This document shows positions 29,101 through 37,538 of a stretch of DNA of 64,000 nt, piece after piece. The notes under the pieces were generated by a model. That model searched no databases and was not told where the DNA came from. It saw only the letters and a list, made by a program, of their open reading frames with translations. The stretch's first letter is position 1. Each line of letters starts with the position of its first letter. A program made the position numbers and the translations under genes. Source of the DNA: an uncultured Flavobacteriaceae bacterium (GTDB lineage Bacteria; Bacteroidota; Bacteroidia; Flavobacteriales; Flavobacteriaceae); the NCBI GenBank assembly GCA_947493175.1, contig CANLQD010000001.1, forward strand, positions 712,748 through 776,747, in the 5' to 3' direction.

Positions 29101-29769
29101 GGGACCTATCGTACGTACACGAATCCCCTTTTTATTAAGAAGTTTTATACCACCATCGTTTTCGAAAACAAAAGAACCTGAATACCCATTGAAATTAAAG
29201 TAAAACATATCCGGTAGGTAATCGCGGTCATTATAAACAGCACCTGATCTGGGCAACAAGTTATAATCTGTAGGAGTGTCATTAAGACCGGTAGGAAAAA
29301 GGCAAATTTCTTCCATACCATTAAGAGGATTCAATGAACTTACAAACGGGTGTGTATCCGGATTCCACGCCCCATTGATAGGGTCTCTTTCCGGAGGAAG
29401 GTTCGGATGCCGTTTATCATTGTAATAGTACCCAAAGCCAGTCACGAAATCATCAAGTCCATTAACACTTCTTGTGATAGCCCCACCGACATTCAAAGCC
29501 CAGCCCAATCCTACTGTACTGGCTTCCTCAGTTACCTGAATCCCGCCTGTCGCATAACTAATTGAAACAGGTATTGAAATACCTCCCTCGGTCATGGTGT
29601 AAAGTGGTACAGACACATTAGGAAGCCCACTATACTCCGATACCGGTGTAACGACCGATTTAAATAAGGAGGCAACGTTCGGATTGGGCGGTACGATTTG
29701 TTTAAAATCGGTCTGCCCGAAAGCCATGGTAACAAATACAAAACAGAAAAGAATGGATATTTTTTTCAT
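26128..29769 (-). CDS. SpvB-like Rhs-repeat protein without toxin tip (partner of DUF6443 Rhs)
   Basis: 1213 residues from the ATG at 29769, which begins a good signal peptide (MKKISILFCFVFVTMAFGQ); an in-frame ATG 27 bases earlier is less likely. The N-terminal ~110 residues carry the pattern VPLYTMTEGGISIPVSISY and VGLGWALNVGGAITRSVNG found in SpvB/TcB-like N-terminal domains of Bacteroidota. The middle is a long beta-rich region and the C-terminus has a few YD repeats (GVTSVTDARGYTMYYSYDAH, NRLKEVRDGDNH) but no core or toxin. By analogy with TcB-TcC it may complete the hollow shell of the next protein (inference). It lies 41 bases upstream of the DUF6443 Rhs gene. Confidence 0.85.
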   Translation of the reverse strand: MKKISILFCFVFVTMAFGQTDFKQIVPPNPNVASLFKSVVTPVSEYSGLPNVSVPLYTMTEGGISIPVSISYATGGIQVTEEASTVGLGWALNVGGAITRSVNGLDDFVTGFGYYYNDKRHPNLPPERDPINGAWNPDTHPFVSSLNPLNGMEEICLFPTGLNDTPTDYNLLPRSGAVYNDRDYLPDMFYFNFNGYSGSFVFENDGGIKLLNKKGIRVRTIGPGTGTPDFEISTEDGMVYEFSVRTITRYPNGANIADIVSAWHLKRVTDIYGNIAEFDYDTSGKNRPFRSFTQTYAATTGGSSAPSYSYDVFPGPITESTNVFLTHIGLYKSDGIKTQELKMNYSAPGVRKDMPSSYLESIEILNSREEVVNTYDFSYCYFGTEKNYDYRNISLANGDYGQEIAALDNNYPDLNLRLRLDAVTENNISTHSFEYFNESFVPNKTYMGQDYWGFYNGAYNRDIFIPYIYSHVSQYSIFDQEKKAKRLPSENFAKIFSLKKIHYPTKGSTEFDYELNTYDDNGNFNDAPIPAVPISKRASRVSAAEKDTIVDEISIEPNRFGVLKLTFNVTFTGWSTSFNNGQYANSKPQRPNWQEKFYVEFTDVNGNLMRPRFTIPSDNLDWDNVTVEQNLNYGAVINYTWSEEWRYDVNTQFKLTDDEYKIKAFFDSDNGLYYGSADIKAEWEDVDVSADKQYSIGGGLRVASITDYDNDGSVVTKRNYDYHYKDTLTDGTVVEKSYGKIKTLPNFAIHQIAVLDLAIKKYSDQDVYGALPVTIGSATSHNVFSKDHGSYVGYDQVTITQEGNSGDNGKTVKYFHNQSDHFRSLAPIDYEDSYHKFPPIRVPHNGLLKKQEEYKRVGDNYVLISETKNDYRINGIEDNQFNLFRLYENTDRVISASKELPVYVVAEAGATYWFCDAMKFQLYPYYSNVIQQVGTTQTIWDANGSNPLTTVQEFEYNNSSHYQRTLSRLTNSKGEEVITRTYYPIDAALPNSLGAPELSSNEIQLFGRLRSPSVYRIAEPIQTETTVNGQKTIQRTYYQDWDGDESVLSDNIWPGSVRTLKGTFDAVENPMENRLNYHRYDTYGNPLEVSKEQGVKIAYLWGYRHQYPVAKIENATYDQVLATGVDLTVINDVSKTDAEIRAELQKVRDGLPNAMVTSYTYIPLIGVTSVTDARGYTMYYSYDAHNRLKEVRDGDNHLVSDYQYHYQGENDQQ

Positions 29770-29849
29770 TGGTTGTTGCTTAGTAATAGGGAACAATTGG
29801 CAATCGCTCCTTTTTTGGTTGTGATGTATTATATTTTGATACGGTATTC

Positions 29850-30305
29850 CTATTTTTTATCCTGGGAAGCCTTCAACACCTCGATCCGCTGCTGCAGCTC
29901 CTTTCGTCTTTGGTCGTGCTCCAGGATGTAAAGCGTAAGCTCCTCGACCTTCTCCAACAGCAGGCGGTTCATCTCGGCCAGGGCAATGCCGTTCTCGGCT
30001 ACTTCGGCCGCCGAGGGAATGTTCGGCAGGTGCCCCTTCTGGCGAATATGGAAGGTGATCTCTTCCAAGGTCGGCAACGCGTGTTCGTCGGTAAAAACGT
30101 AGTCGGGCCAATTCGTTTGGTTCACGTGTACCTCCCGGGAGCGTAGCGTACCGTCGACGGCCAGGCGGTAGCCGGCCTGGGCCGATGTGCCGATGCCTAC
30201 GTTATCGGTGGTATATTCGATGGTGTTACCGTTAGGGGTCCAATACTGTTGTGCGGACATAAGGGCGCCCGTACACATACAAAGTGTGATCAATAGCTTT
30301 TTCAT
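29850..30305 (-). CDS. Small exported tail-fibre-like protein with coiled-coil C-terminus
   Basis: 151 residues with a signal peptide (MKKLLITLCMCTGALMSAQ). The mature part contains NVGIGTSAQAGYRLAVDG, TLEEITFHIRQKGHLPNIPS and a C-terminal heptad-like helix LLLEKVEELTLYILEHDQRR. This is the pattern of Bacteroidota proteins with a tail-fibre/chaperone-like end, in which the helix probably drives trimerisation. Its C-terminal ~110 residues are paralogous to the end of the next protein upstream (30326-32863). It stands just before the two Rhs genes in the same direction, so it may be a structural partner of their export or surface display; that is inference. Confidence 0.75.
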   Translation of the reverse strand: MKKLLITLCMCTGALMSAQQYWTPNGNTIEYTTDNVGIGTSAQAGYRLAVDGTLRSREVHVNQTNWPDYVFTDEHALPTLEEITFHIRQKGHLPNIPSAAEVAENGIALAEMNRLLLEKVEELTLYILEHDQRRKELQQRIEVLKASQDKK

Positions 30306-30325
30306 GTTGTTTGGAATGGGTTCGG

Positions 30326-32863
30326 TTAGTCTTGTCGGTTTTCAAGCAGGGTCAGTTCAAGCTCCAGTTCTGCCTGTAACCTGTGCTGTTCCAAGAGGTA
30401 GAGGGTCAGCTCTTCTATTTTCTCGAGCAGCACCTTGTTCATCTCGCCCAGTTCTACACCATGGGCGGCGACCTCCTCTGCCGAGGGCACGTTGATCAGG
30501 TGGCCGTGCTCGGCTATATGCTGTTGTACCTGTTCCAAGGTAGGCAGCTCATACTCGTCCTGAAAGACATAGTCGGCCCAGTTGTCGTTGTCGACCCGTA
30601 CCTCACGCGTATGGATGGTACCGTCGACGGCTAGGCGGTAGCCCGCTTGGGCGGCGGTGCCGATGCCCACGTTGCCGGTGTACTGGATGCCATTGTTGCC
30701 ACTGGCCCAGTTCGTATCACCCCCTCCTGGACCGGGATTCGTAACCGGGTTGAGCAATTCGGAAATAGAAGGTTCTTGATCATTGAGCTCGTAGATGGTC
30801 GGTTCCCAAAAATATTGTCTGTTGGTAGTATCGGTATTATAGTACAAATAGGCTCGGTGTCGAATTCTATTGGCATCGGACCTAAATTTAAAGTCATGAT
30901 TGATATCCATTACCTTGGCACCTGTTTCACCATCGTATATTCCACTATCTTCGTGCCGTGGACCGGTGTAACCGCTGCCATGCATATGGCCTACCAAAAG
31001 GTACCATTTGTCCAATTCGGGCAGGTCACCGTTCCAGAAATAGGCATTGCTCCTATCGGTACCATCGAGCAACAATGTGGTATGGGTATTGGAGCTGTTG
31101 TTGGAATACAGTCCGAAATAGGTGTATCCATCGGTATTTCCGGTTTTTTTTATCCATACCGACAGTCGGTACGTTTCATTGGGATTGATGTTGACCATCT
31201 CCGAATTCCATCCACCGTCAGCATCACTATTCGCATCGGGAACTGCCTTCCATAGAACAGTCTGCTCCCCAAAAGGATCCGTGCCTAACTCCCGTACGTT
31301 TTCCGCATCGGTCCCATTCTTGCTGAATCCGGTCACTGAACCATTACCCACGGTCCAAGTGCTGGTGTCTAATAGGTTTTGACCGCTGTTGCTGCCCACA
31401 CTATTGACCACAACAGTCAAGGTAACCGAACACCCACTCGATTCGGTAATTGTATAAGTTCCAGCATGTGCGGTGGTGATAGGGGTATTTGTCCCTGCCG
31501 GTTCATAATTGTCTCCATGTACCGTTCCAGCGGGGTCGGTGACAGTAAGCGTCAGGGTGTTGGGGAGACCACTTATCGTCAAGTAATCACCTTCGTCCAA
31601 GGTTATAGTAGGATTCCCACTTAACCAGATATCGTTTATTTCATATTCCATAATAAGACCGGTAGCCGAACAATCGTTTCCGGAGGTTGCATCTTCCGAT
31701 ACCCCCTTGATCGCAAAGGCTGCAGGATTGGTTTGATTATTGTGCTCGGTTTTTAACCACCCAGCACTTCTACTTAGTGGGGTAAGTCGTACTTCATCAA
31801 TCCACCCCTGGAACATACCGCCGTTACCAGTCGCCTCTTCGGAACCGATAAAACCGAAGTTGGCAAAAGTAACTCCTTGGGTTCCCGAGGTGCTGCCCGC
31901 ACCATCGAAAAAATGTTGAAAGTCCCCATTGGTAGCTACAAAGTCTACTTTTATATTCGTATTGGCAGGAACTGTTCCACCCGTACTGAACAGTTGCGCA
32001 CTTTCATAGAAAACCGCTCTTCCGCCAGCTTGATTATTAATCCATAAACCGCTCCAAGGATTGGTATTCGCCAAGATTCCATTGTAACCATTAGATCCTG
32101 AGTAGTTGGCCCATGATGTTATCGTGAAAGACCCATTATTAATGATGGCATTACTTGCCAAAGCGAATCGATCATCACTACCATCAAAGGAGATTGCATT
32201 GCCTATAACCCCATTGACGACGTCTGTGCTGGTCATACTGCCCGAGCTTGTTAGGTCATGGCCATTTCCCGTGACATCGGGTATCTGTGGTCCGGAGGTA
32301 CTGGGATCATTCTCCATATGCCACACCGCCTCGTAATCGGCCCAAACCTCTTGACTGCCAAATGCTTCATTGGGTAACGGCTGCTGTGCCGTTGCGTTTC
32401 CATACCATAAATAAATAGTAGTATTTGTTGTAGCCGATAGACTAGGGATTTTTACCCATACTTGACATCGTCGATTGGCAGCCGTACTACTGGTAACAAA
32501 CTCTACGACTTCGATCGCAAGTCGATTGTTCCCTGCAGCGTCACTTGAAAAACGTAGATCTCCTCCCCCATTGCGTGCAGAATTTGAACCATTGTCCATC
32601 ACCTCTGTATTCAAATAATCAAGCGTCACTAAAAAAGGATAATTGCTCAAGCTGGCAGTACCATCCACCATAGCAGCATTAATTGTAATGGCTTGTTTTC
32701 GACTCCAGCCAGGAAAATCATCGACTAACGGTGGTTTGTTAGAAATACTACTATTTTTTTCCGCATTTTTTCTAGGTTCTTTATTGGACCAAGCGAGCGT
32801 TGTTGTTAACAATAAGAATAGAGCAAATCCTACACGAACTGCATTTGAAAGGTTGGTTTTCAT
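30326..32863 (-). CDS. DUF2341/LamG-like surface protein with the same tail-fibre-like C-terminus
   Basis: About 845 residues from the ATG at 32863, which starts the signal peptide (FALFLLLTTTLAWS); the longer frame to 32908 adds an unsuitable N-terminus. Domains: DUF2341 at ~45-165 (WSRKQAITINAAMVDG, VWVKIPSLSATTNTTIYLWY), a LamG/concanavalin-like domain to ~350 (AISFDGSDDRFALASN), an Ig-like segment to ~450 (GTYTITESSGCSVTLTVVV), a carbohydrate-binding-like region, then NVGIGTAAQAGYRLAVDG and the coiled-coil end EMNKVLLEKIEELTLYLLEQ. It is probably surface-exposed and sugar- or cell-binding. It is the first gene of the minus-strand toxin operon, 200 bases from the divergent gspG gene. Confidence 0.82.
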   Translation of the reverse strand: MKTNLSNAVRVGFALFLLLTTTLAWSNKEPRKNAEKNSSISNKPPLVDDFPGWSRKQAITINAAMVDGTASLSNYPFLVTLDYLNTEVMDNGSNSARNGGGDLRFSSDAAGNNRLAIEVVEFVTSSTAANRRCQVWVKIPSLSATTNTTIYLWYGNATAQQPLPNEAFGSQEVWADYEAVWHMENDPSTSGPQIPDVTGNGHDLTSSGSMTSTDVVNGVIGNAISFDGSDDRFALASNAIINNGSFTITSWANYSGSNGYNGILANTNPWSGLWINNQAGGRAVFYESAQLFSTGGTVPANTNIKVDFVATNGDFQHFFDGAGSTSGTQGVTFANFGFIGSEEATGNGGMFQGWIDEVRLTPLSRSAGWLKTEHNNQTNPAAFAIKGVSEDATSGNDCSATGLIMEYEINDIWLSGNPTITLDEGDYLTISGLPNTLTLTVTDPAGTVHGDNYEPAGTNTPITTAHAGTYTITESSGCSVTLTVVVNSVGSNSGQNLLDTSTWTVGNGSVTGFSKNGTDAENVRELGTDPFGEQTVLWKAVPDANSDADGGWNSEMVNINPNETYRLSVWIKKTGNTDGYTYFGLYSNNSSNTHTTLLLDGTDRSNAYFWNGDLPELDKWYLLVGHMHGSGYTGPRHEDSGIYDGETGAKVMDINHDFKFRSDANRIRHRAYLYYNTDTTNRQYFWEPTIYELNDQEPSISELLNPVTNPGPGGGDTNWASGNNGIQYTGNVGIGTAAQAGYRLAVDGTIHTREVRVDNDNWADYVFQDEYELPTLEQVQQHIAEHGHLINVPSAEEVAAHGVELGEMNKVLLEKIEELTLYLLEQHRLQAELELELTLLENRQD

Positions 32864-33062
32864 AGTAAAGAAAGTCAGATTGAAAGTTTTTATTTTCTTA
32901 CAATACATATTTTAACATATCGCAAATAGCGAGCGAATATTGTTAAAAAATATTTCTTCTTTTCTTTTTTGTTGTGAAAGTATAATCGTTCAACTCTACA
33001 TAATAATCGATAAAATATTTAGTTATAGTAGTTCCAATTCTGAATGAATTAACCAAATATTT
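32864..33062 (+). promoter_or_regulatory. Divergent intergenic region between toxin operon and secretion operon
   Basis: 199 AT-rich bases separate two operons transcribed in opposite directions: the DUF2341/Rhs operon (minus) and gspG onward (plus). I see no perfect TTG-N19-TAnnTTTG box on either strand, only partial ones such as TATTTG at about 32925 on the minus strand. Shared regulation is possible, but this is positional evidence only. Confidence 0.4.
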
Positions 33063-33470
33063 ATGCAGTTTTTAAAACATAAAGTTACCGCCCTGAACCT
33101 ACAGGAAACATTGATAGTACTGGCAATTATCGGTATATTGTTACTTCTGGCACTTCCCAATTTAATGCCTCTGATATCAAAGGCCAAAAGTCTTGAGGCA
33201 CAAACACAGCTCAAAGCTATCTACAATGCCGAGACTACTTACAATTACATGTACAGCAAGTTTACGGCCGATTTTAATGAACTCGATTTTGTAGCGCCTA
33301 AAACCGTAGAAGAAAATGGAACAGCGAATTATCGGTATGAAATTGTAAGTGCTGATAACGGTACTTTTAAAGCCCGTGCTGAAGCCGTTACCGACTTCGA
33401 TGGCGACGGGGTGCTCAATGTCTGGGAAATTGATGAACAGGGAAATCCGAAACAACTTATTAAGGACTAA
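33063..33470 (+). CDS. gspG: Major pseudopilin GspG-like
   Basis: 135 residues. Near the N-terminus ALNLQETLIVLAIIGILLLL is a class III signal: a short basic leader, Glu at +5 of the mature protein (LQET) and a hydrophobic helix running into ALPNLMPLISKAKSLEAQTQ, close to GspG/PilA. The cleavage-site residue is again not Gly. The end contains an acidic DFDGDGVLNVWEID, like the calcium-binding C-terminal loop of GspG. It forms the periplasmic pseudopilus after processing by the peptidase encoded next, whose start overlaps this stop by one base (TAATG). First gene of the plus-strand secretion operon. Confidence 0.88.
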   Translation: MQFLKHKVTALNLQETLIVLAIIGILLLLALPNLMPLISKAKSLEAQTQLKAIYNAETTYNYMYSKFTADFNELDFVAPKTVEENGTANYRYEIVSADNGTFKARAEAVTDFDGDGVLNVWEIDEQGNPKQLIKD

Positions 33471-33952
33471 TGCTACTACTGAAACTTTTAGCAATGAGCG
33501 TCTGTGCAGGCATCGCCTTTCAAGACTTTAAGGAACGGGCGGTATACTGGTTCCTTTTTCCGCTAATGGGCATCTTTTTGGCAATACCCTTTTTTATAGA
33601 AATGGGAACAACCCAGTACCTGATGGCCATAGGGCTAAACACTTTAATAGTGAGCAGCATTCTTCTGATCCTTTATCTATATACCAAATGGGTCGCCAAA
33701 AAACAATTCTTGGATGGTAGCTTTGGCTTCGGCGATCTCTTATTCTTTTATGCCTTTGCCCTTGGGTTCCCTACCATGACCTTTTTATTACTGTTTTGTA
33801 CTTCTATTCTTTTTTCACTGCTGGTGTTTCTGTTGTTACGCTCGCGATCCCGTCAAAAGACCGTGCCCCTCGCAGGGCTCATGGGGTTATTCCTGATCGG
33901 TATCCTCATGGCAAGTGCTTTTCCGATGACCCCTTCTTTATACCTCCTCTAG
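33470..33952 (+). CDS. Prepilin peptidase, A24 family
   Basis: 160 residues, a short form lacking the N-methyltransferase domain of full-length GspO/PilD. It is an integral membrane aspartyl protease with about five hydrophobic segments. The two catalytic aspartates are in FQDFKERAVYW and in GFGDLLFFYAF (the GxGD motif). It would cleave the leaders of GspG and the minor pseudopilins at 8754-9549; their non-Gly cleavage sites suggest it has relaxed or altered specificity. Overlaps gspG by one base. Confidence 0.88.
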   Translation: MLLLKLLAMSVCAGIAFQDFKERAVYWFLFPLMGIFLAIPFFIEMGTTQYLMAIGLNTLIVSSILLILYLYTKWVAKKQFLDGSFGFGDLLFFYAFALGFPTMTFLLLFCTSILFSLLVFLLLRSRSRQKTVPLAGLMGLFLIGILMASAFPMTPSLYLL

Positions 33953-33953
33953 C

Positions 33954-35363
33954 ATGCAGACCGAAACCTACCAAATACCGACCGACCTTCAGCAAAAAAT
34001 TACTGCTGACCAGGCCTTTCATTATCGCATCGTGCCCGTAGCCGATACAGGGCATGGGATGATTCTTAAAACCGATAGTGAAACACTCGAAAACTTACTA
34101 TCGGAACTCCAAATTGTATTGGATATCCCTGTGGTACTCGAAAAGTGCGATAAGGAAGAGCTACAAAAATACCTTTCATCGAATTACCGACAATCCCGTA
34201 ATGCGAATGATACCGCTTTGCATTACACGTCAGATTTTTTGGAGAAAATCCTAATCGATGCACAACAGCTTGGAAGTAGTGATATTCACTTTGAACCCTA
34301 TGAAAAACGATGTCGTGTGCGTTTTCGGTTAGATGGCAAGTTGATGGAACAGTTCAATATTCCCCTGACCGAATACCCGACCATCATCAATAAGATAAAA
34401 ATCAAGGCAGATTTGGATATTGCCGAGAAACGGTTACCTCAAGATGGGCGTATCTCGATGCAGGCCAATGGTAACGAATTCGACATTAGGGTGTCGTCCC
34501 TACCGACCCTGCACGGGGAAAAATTGGTGTTGAGGCTATTGACCAAAAACACGGACGGGTTACGGCTCGAGGGACTTGGTTTTACCAAGACAGAACTAAG
34601 ACGGTTTAAAGAAGGTATTCGCAATCCCAATGGCATTGTCTTGATATCAGGACCTACGGGATCCGGGAAAACCACCACCCTGTATGCGACCTTAAAACAC
34701 TTAAATGACGATCAAACGAACATCTTAACCGTCGAAGACCCGATTGAATATACCTTGGAAGGTATTAACCAAGTACAGCTAAAGGAGAACATAGGCCTTA
34801 ACTTTGCCAGCACGCTACGAACTTTTTTAAGACAAGATCCCGATATCGTTATGGTCGGTGAGATACGCGACGTGGATACTGCCAACATGGCGATTCGTGC
34901 TGCCTTGACTGGCCATCTTGTATTGTCGACCATACACACTAATTCGGCATGGGCGACCGTATCCCGGTTAATCGATATGGGCGTGCCCGCTTTTTTGATC
35001 GCCAGCACCTTGAACATGAGCGTGGCGCAACGGCTTGTGAGAAAGCTATGTGACGACTGCAAGAGCAAAACATCGATCAATCCTGAACTGTTCCCCGAAC
35101 AGTTTGAAATCCCGAATACCTTGGAATACCATTACGAAGCGGTGGGTTGTCATACTTGCCACTTTACCGGGTACCAAGGGCGCAAGGCAATTTATGAAAT
35201 TGTACCGATTACCCATACGCTTATGCAACCTATTAAGGAAAATCACCTTGAAATCGGTGCCTATTTGGCCGAACGCCACATAGGAACACTCCAATCCAAT
35301 GCCATACAGCTAGTTCAAGAGGGCACTACCTCGATTGAAGAGGTCTATTCCCTACTGACGTAA
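33954..35363 (+). CDS. gspE: Secretion ATPase GspE/PilB
   Basis: 469 residues, typical for GspE. After an N-terminal domain of ~100 residues, the ATPase core has SSDIHFEPYEKRCRVRFRLDG, Walker A GPTGSGKTTTLYATL near residue 230, the Asp box ILTVEDPIEYTLEG, Walker B-like DPDIVMVGEIRDVDTA and the His box LSTIHTNSA. A zinc-binding four-Cys motif (CDDC ... CHTC) follows near residue 365-400, as in GspE/PilB. It is a cytoplasmic hexamer that drives pseudopilus assembly through GspF. It starts 1 base after the peptidase stop. Confidence 0.95.
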   Translation: MQTETYQIPTDLQQKITADQAFHYRIVPVADTGHGMILKTDSETLENLLSELQIVLDIPVVLEKCDKEELQKYLSSNYRQSRNANDTALHYTSDFLEKILIDAQQLGSSDIHFEPYEKRCRVRFRLDGKLMEQFNIPLTEYPTIINKIKIKADLDIAEKRLPQDGRISMQANGNEFDIRVSSLPTLHGEKLVLRLLTKNTDGLRLEGLGFTKTELRRFKEGIRNPNGIVLISGPTGSGKTTTLYATLKHLNDDQTNILTVEDPIEYTLEGINQVQLKENIGLNFASTLRTFLRQDPDIVMVGEIRDVDTANMAIRAALTGHLVLSTIHTNSAWATVSRLIDMGVPAFLIASTLNMSVAQRLVRKLCDDCKSKTSINPELFPEQFEIPNTLEYHYEAVGCHTCHFTGYQGRKAIYEIVPITHTLMQPIKENHLEIGAYLAERHIGTLQSNAIQLVQEGTTSIEEVYSLLT

Positions 35364-35372
35364 CCAACCACC

Positions 35373-37538
35373 ATGAAAAAACTACTATCGATTGTCTTGC
35401 TATTTGTTATTCTGGCCTCGCATGCCCAGGAAACCAATCGTATCGAGAACATTCAAAATCAATTAGAATTACTGGCGGTAGACAATACCGAACTGAACGA
35501 GACCCTACGGCTACAAATCAACGTATCGAACGTATCTTTACCCGATTTCCTCATTGCGGTGTCGAAAGTGCATCAGCTCAACTTAACGGTAGCCCCCGAT
35601 ATCGCCAACACAACAATCGTAAATAATTTCTCGAACGTTACCGTGACCGACTTATTGGTATACCTCTGCAAGGAATATGCCCTTGACATCGAATTCACCG
35701 GAAATATCCTGTCGATAAAAAGGTATATCCCACCTGTTGAAGTACCGAAAGAACGAGAAATCCCTGTCGATTATGATTCCGCTGCTGGTATGCTAAGTAT
35801 AGACCTCAGCGGCGACCACTTACAAAAAGTTTTCCGCAAAATAATGGATGTCACTGGTCAAAACTTACTGTATACCAATGATATGGGCGAGCTTCCACTG
35901 ACCCTATACCTGAACAAGGTCCCCTTAGACCAGGCCTTGGAAAAACTGGCAGCCATGAACGGGTTAACACATTCAAAGTCAAAAGATGGCTTTCATCTTT
36001 TTCGAACCGCTGCATCGCTGAGCGCTGTTAATGGTAAGAAACGTACCCGTTTTGAACGAAGTTTTGGGAATACCTTAGGGTATGAAGTGCTAGATACCCT
36101 TAACAAACGTCTAAATGTAAATTTTAATAATACACCCATTGCAGCCATCATTGATCAGCTAGGTTATGATCTGCATCTCGATATATATACCGCCACTCCT
36201 CTACAACAGGCGGGCAATGTAACCTTCAACGCACAAGATATTTATTTCGACACCTTGTTGGAACATATTTTTGAGAGCCAGGAGATTGCCGCCCAGGCTT
36301 CTCCAGAAAACAACGGTAGAAGCAGCTCCAATAACAGACAAAATAGCGCCACGATCGTTTCACCGACCAACTTTACCTTCAAAAAAGAAAACAACATCTA
36401 CTTTTTTGGGACGGCCGATCAACTGAGCCTTCGTAAAACCGAAGTGATACAGATGATGTACCGATCTGTGGAACTTTTGGGAGACCCTTCAAATTCCGGT
36501 GGTTTTCGCAGTTCGGGCAGAACCCCAAATGCGAATAACATCAATTATTTCGGAAACGGTAGTGGGCAAGGTACTCAACAGGGGCTCGGCAGCAATCGCC
36601 GTACCCTGAATACCCAATCGAACGGATTCAATAATTATCAAGATGGTGCCGAGGCCATCGTAAACATTCTGCCAGACGAAATTAAAGCAGAACTTGACAT
36701 TCGTGTTGATTATGAACTCAACAGTTTTTTCGTAAGTGGTCCTTCGGCGAACATCGACCGTTTTAAGAAATTCATAAATGAAATAGATAAACCGGTACCC
36801 GTAGTGCTCATCGAAGTAATGATCATCGAGGTAAAAAAGTCTGCCACTGTTGAAACCGGTATCAGCTGGGGAATCGGGGAAAATCCAGTCAATACCCAAG
36901 GAAAACTTTTCCCGGATACCAATGTCACCTTGGGAGCCAATACAGTGAATAAAATTATCGGCGGCTTTGATGGTTTTGGCTCTTTTAATATTGGCCAGGT
37001 AATTCCAGAATTCTTCGCCAATATCAAGGCCATGGAAGAAAATGGGAACCTCCGAATACGATCTACTCCCAAATTGTCTACCTTAAATGGGCATCGAGCC
37101 AATCTCTCGATTGGGGAGACTACCTATTACGTGGTAACCAATCAGAACTTTTTTGGATCTCAAATCCCGACGACCTCTGAAGTACGCAACTACCAACCTA
37201 TCGATGCCGAGTTGGCCATAAGTATAAAACCCCTGGTCTCTGGTAATGGACAGGTAACATTGGACATCAATGTAATTCAATCAGATTTTAGTGGAGAACG
37301 CATCGAGAACGATGCGCCTCCGGGATTGACCTCTCGGGAGTTTAGTTCCATCATTAGAATGCAAAACCAAGACCTGGCAATTCTTGGCGGATTGGAAGAA
37401 AAAGTAAAGAACGATTCTGGTAATGGTGTACCCGTATTGGCACGAATACCTGTTATTAAGTGGCTGTTCAGCAAACGTAAAAGGGAAGATACCAAACAGA
37501 AATTGACTATTTTGATCAAACCTACGGTTATCTATTAA
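35373..37538 (+). CDS. gspD: Secretin GspD/PilQ-like outer-membrane channel
   Basis: 721 residues with signal peptide (MKKLLSIVLLFVILASHAQ). The N-terminal domains contain STN/N-like repeats (LTVAPDIANTTIVNNFSNVT and two further copies). A Ser/Asn/Gly-rich insertion lies at about residue 300-430. The secretin core begins VPVVLIEVMIIEVKKSATV and continues NLRIRSTPKLSTLNGHRANL, then QDLAILGGLEEKVKNDSG and GVPVLARIPVIKWLF. It forms the multimeric outer-membrane pore of the machine. It starts 9 bases after gspE and overlaps the next start by one base. Confidence 0.93.
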   Translation: MKKLLSIVLLFVILASHAQETNRIENIQNQLELLAVDNTELNETLRLQINVSNVSLPDFLIAVSKVHQLNLTVAPDIANTTIVNNFSNVTVTDLLVYLCKEYALDIEFTGNILSIKRYIPPVEVPKEREIPVDYDSAAGMLSIDLSGDHLQKVFRKIMDVTGQNLLYTNDMGELPLTLYLNKVPLDQALEKLAAMNGLTHSKSKDGFHLFRTAASLSAVNGKKRTRFERSFGNTLGYEVLDTLNKRLNVNFNNTPIAAIIDQLGYDLHLDIYTATPLQQAGNVTFNAQDIYFDTLLEHIFESQEIAAQASPENNGRSSSNNRQNSATIVSPTNFTFKKENNIYFFGTADQLSLRKTEVIQMMYRSVELLGDPSNSGGFRSSGRTPNANNINYFGNGSGQGTQQGLGSNRRTLNTQSNGFNNYQDGAEAIVNILPDEIKAELDIRVDYELNSFFVSGPSANIDRFKKFINEIDKPVPVVLIEVMIIEVKKSATVETGISWGIGENPVNTQGKLFPDTNVTLGANTVNKIIGGFDGFGSFNIGQVIPEFFANIKAMEENGNLRIRSTPKLSTLNGHRANLSIGETTYYVVTNQNFFGSQIPTTSEVRNYQPIDAELAISIKPLVSGNGQVTLDINVIQSDFSGERIENDAPPGLTSREFSSIIRMQNQDLAILGGLEEKVKNDSGNGVPVLARIPVIKWLFSKRKREDTKQKLTILIKPTVIY

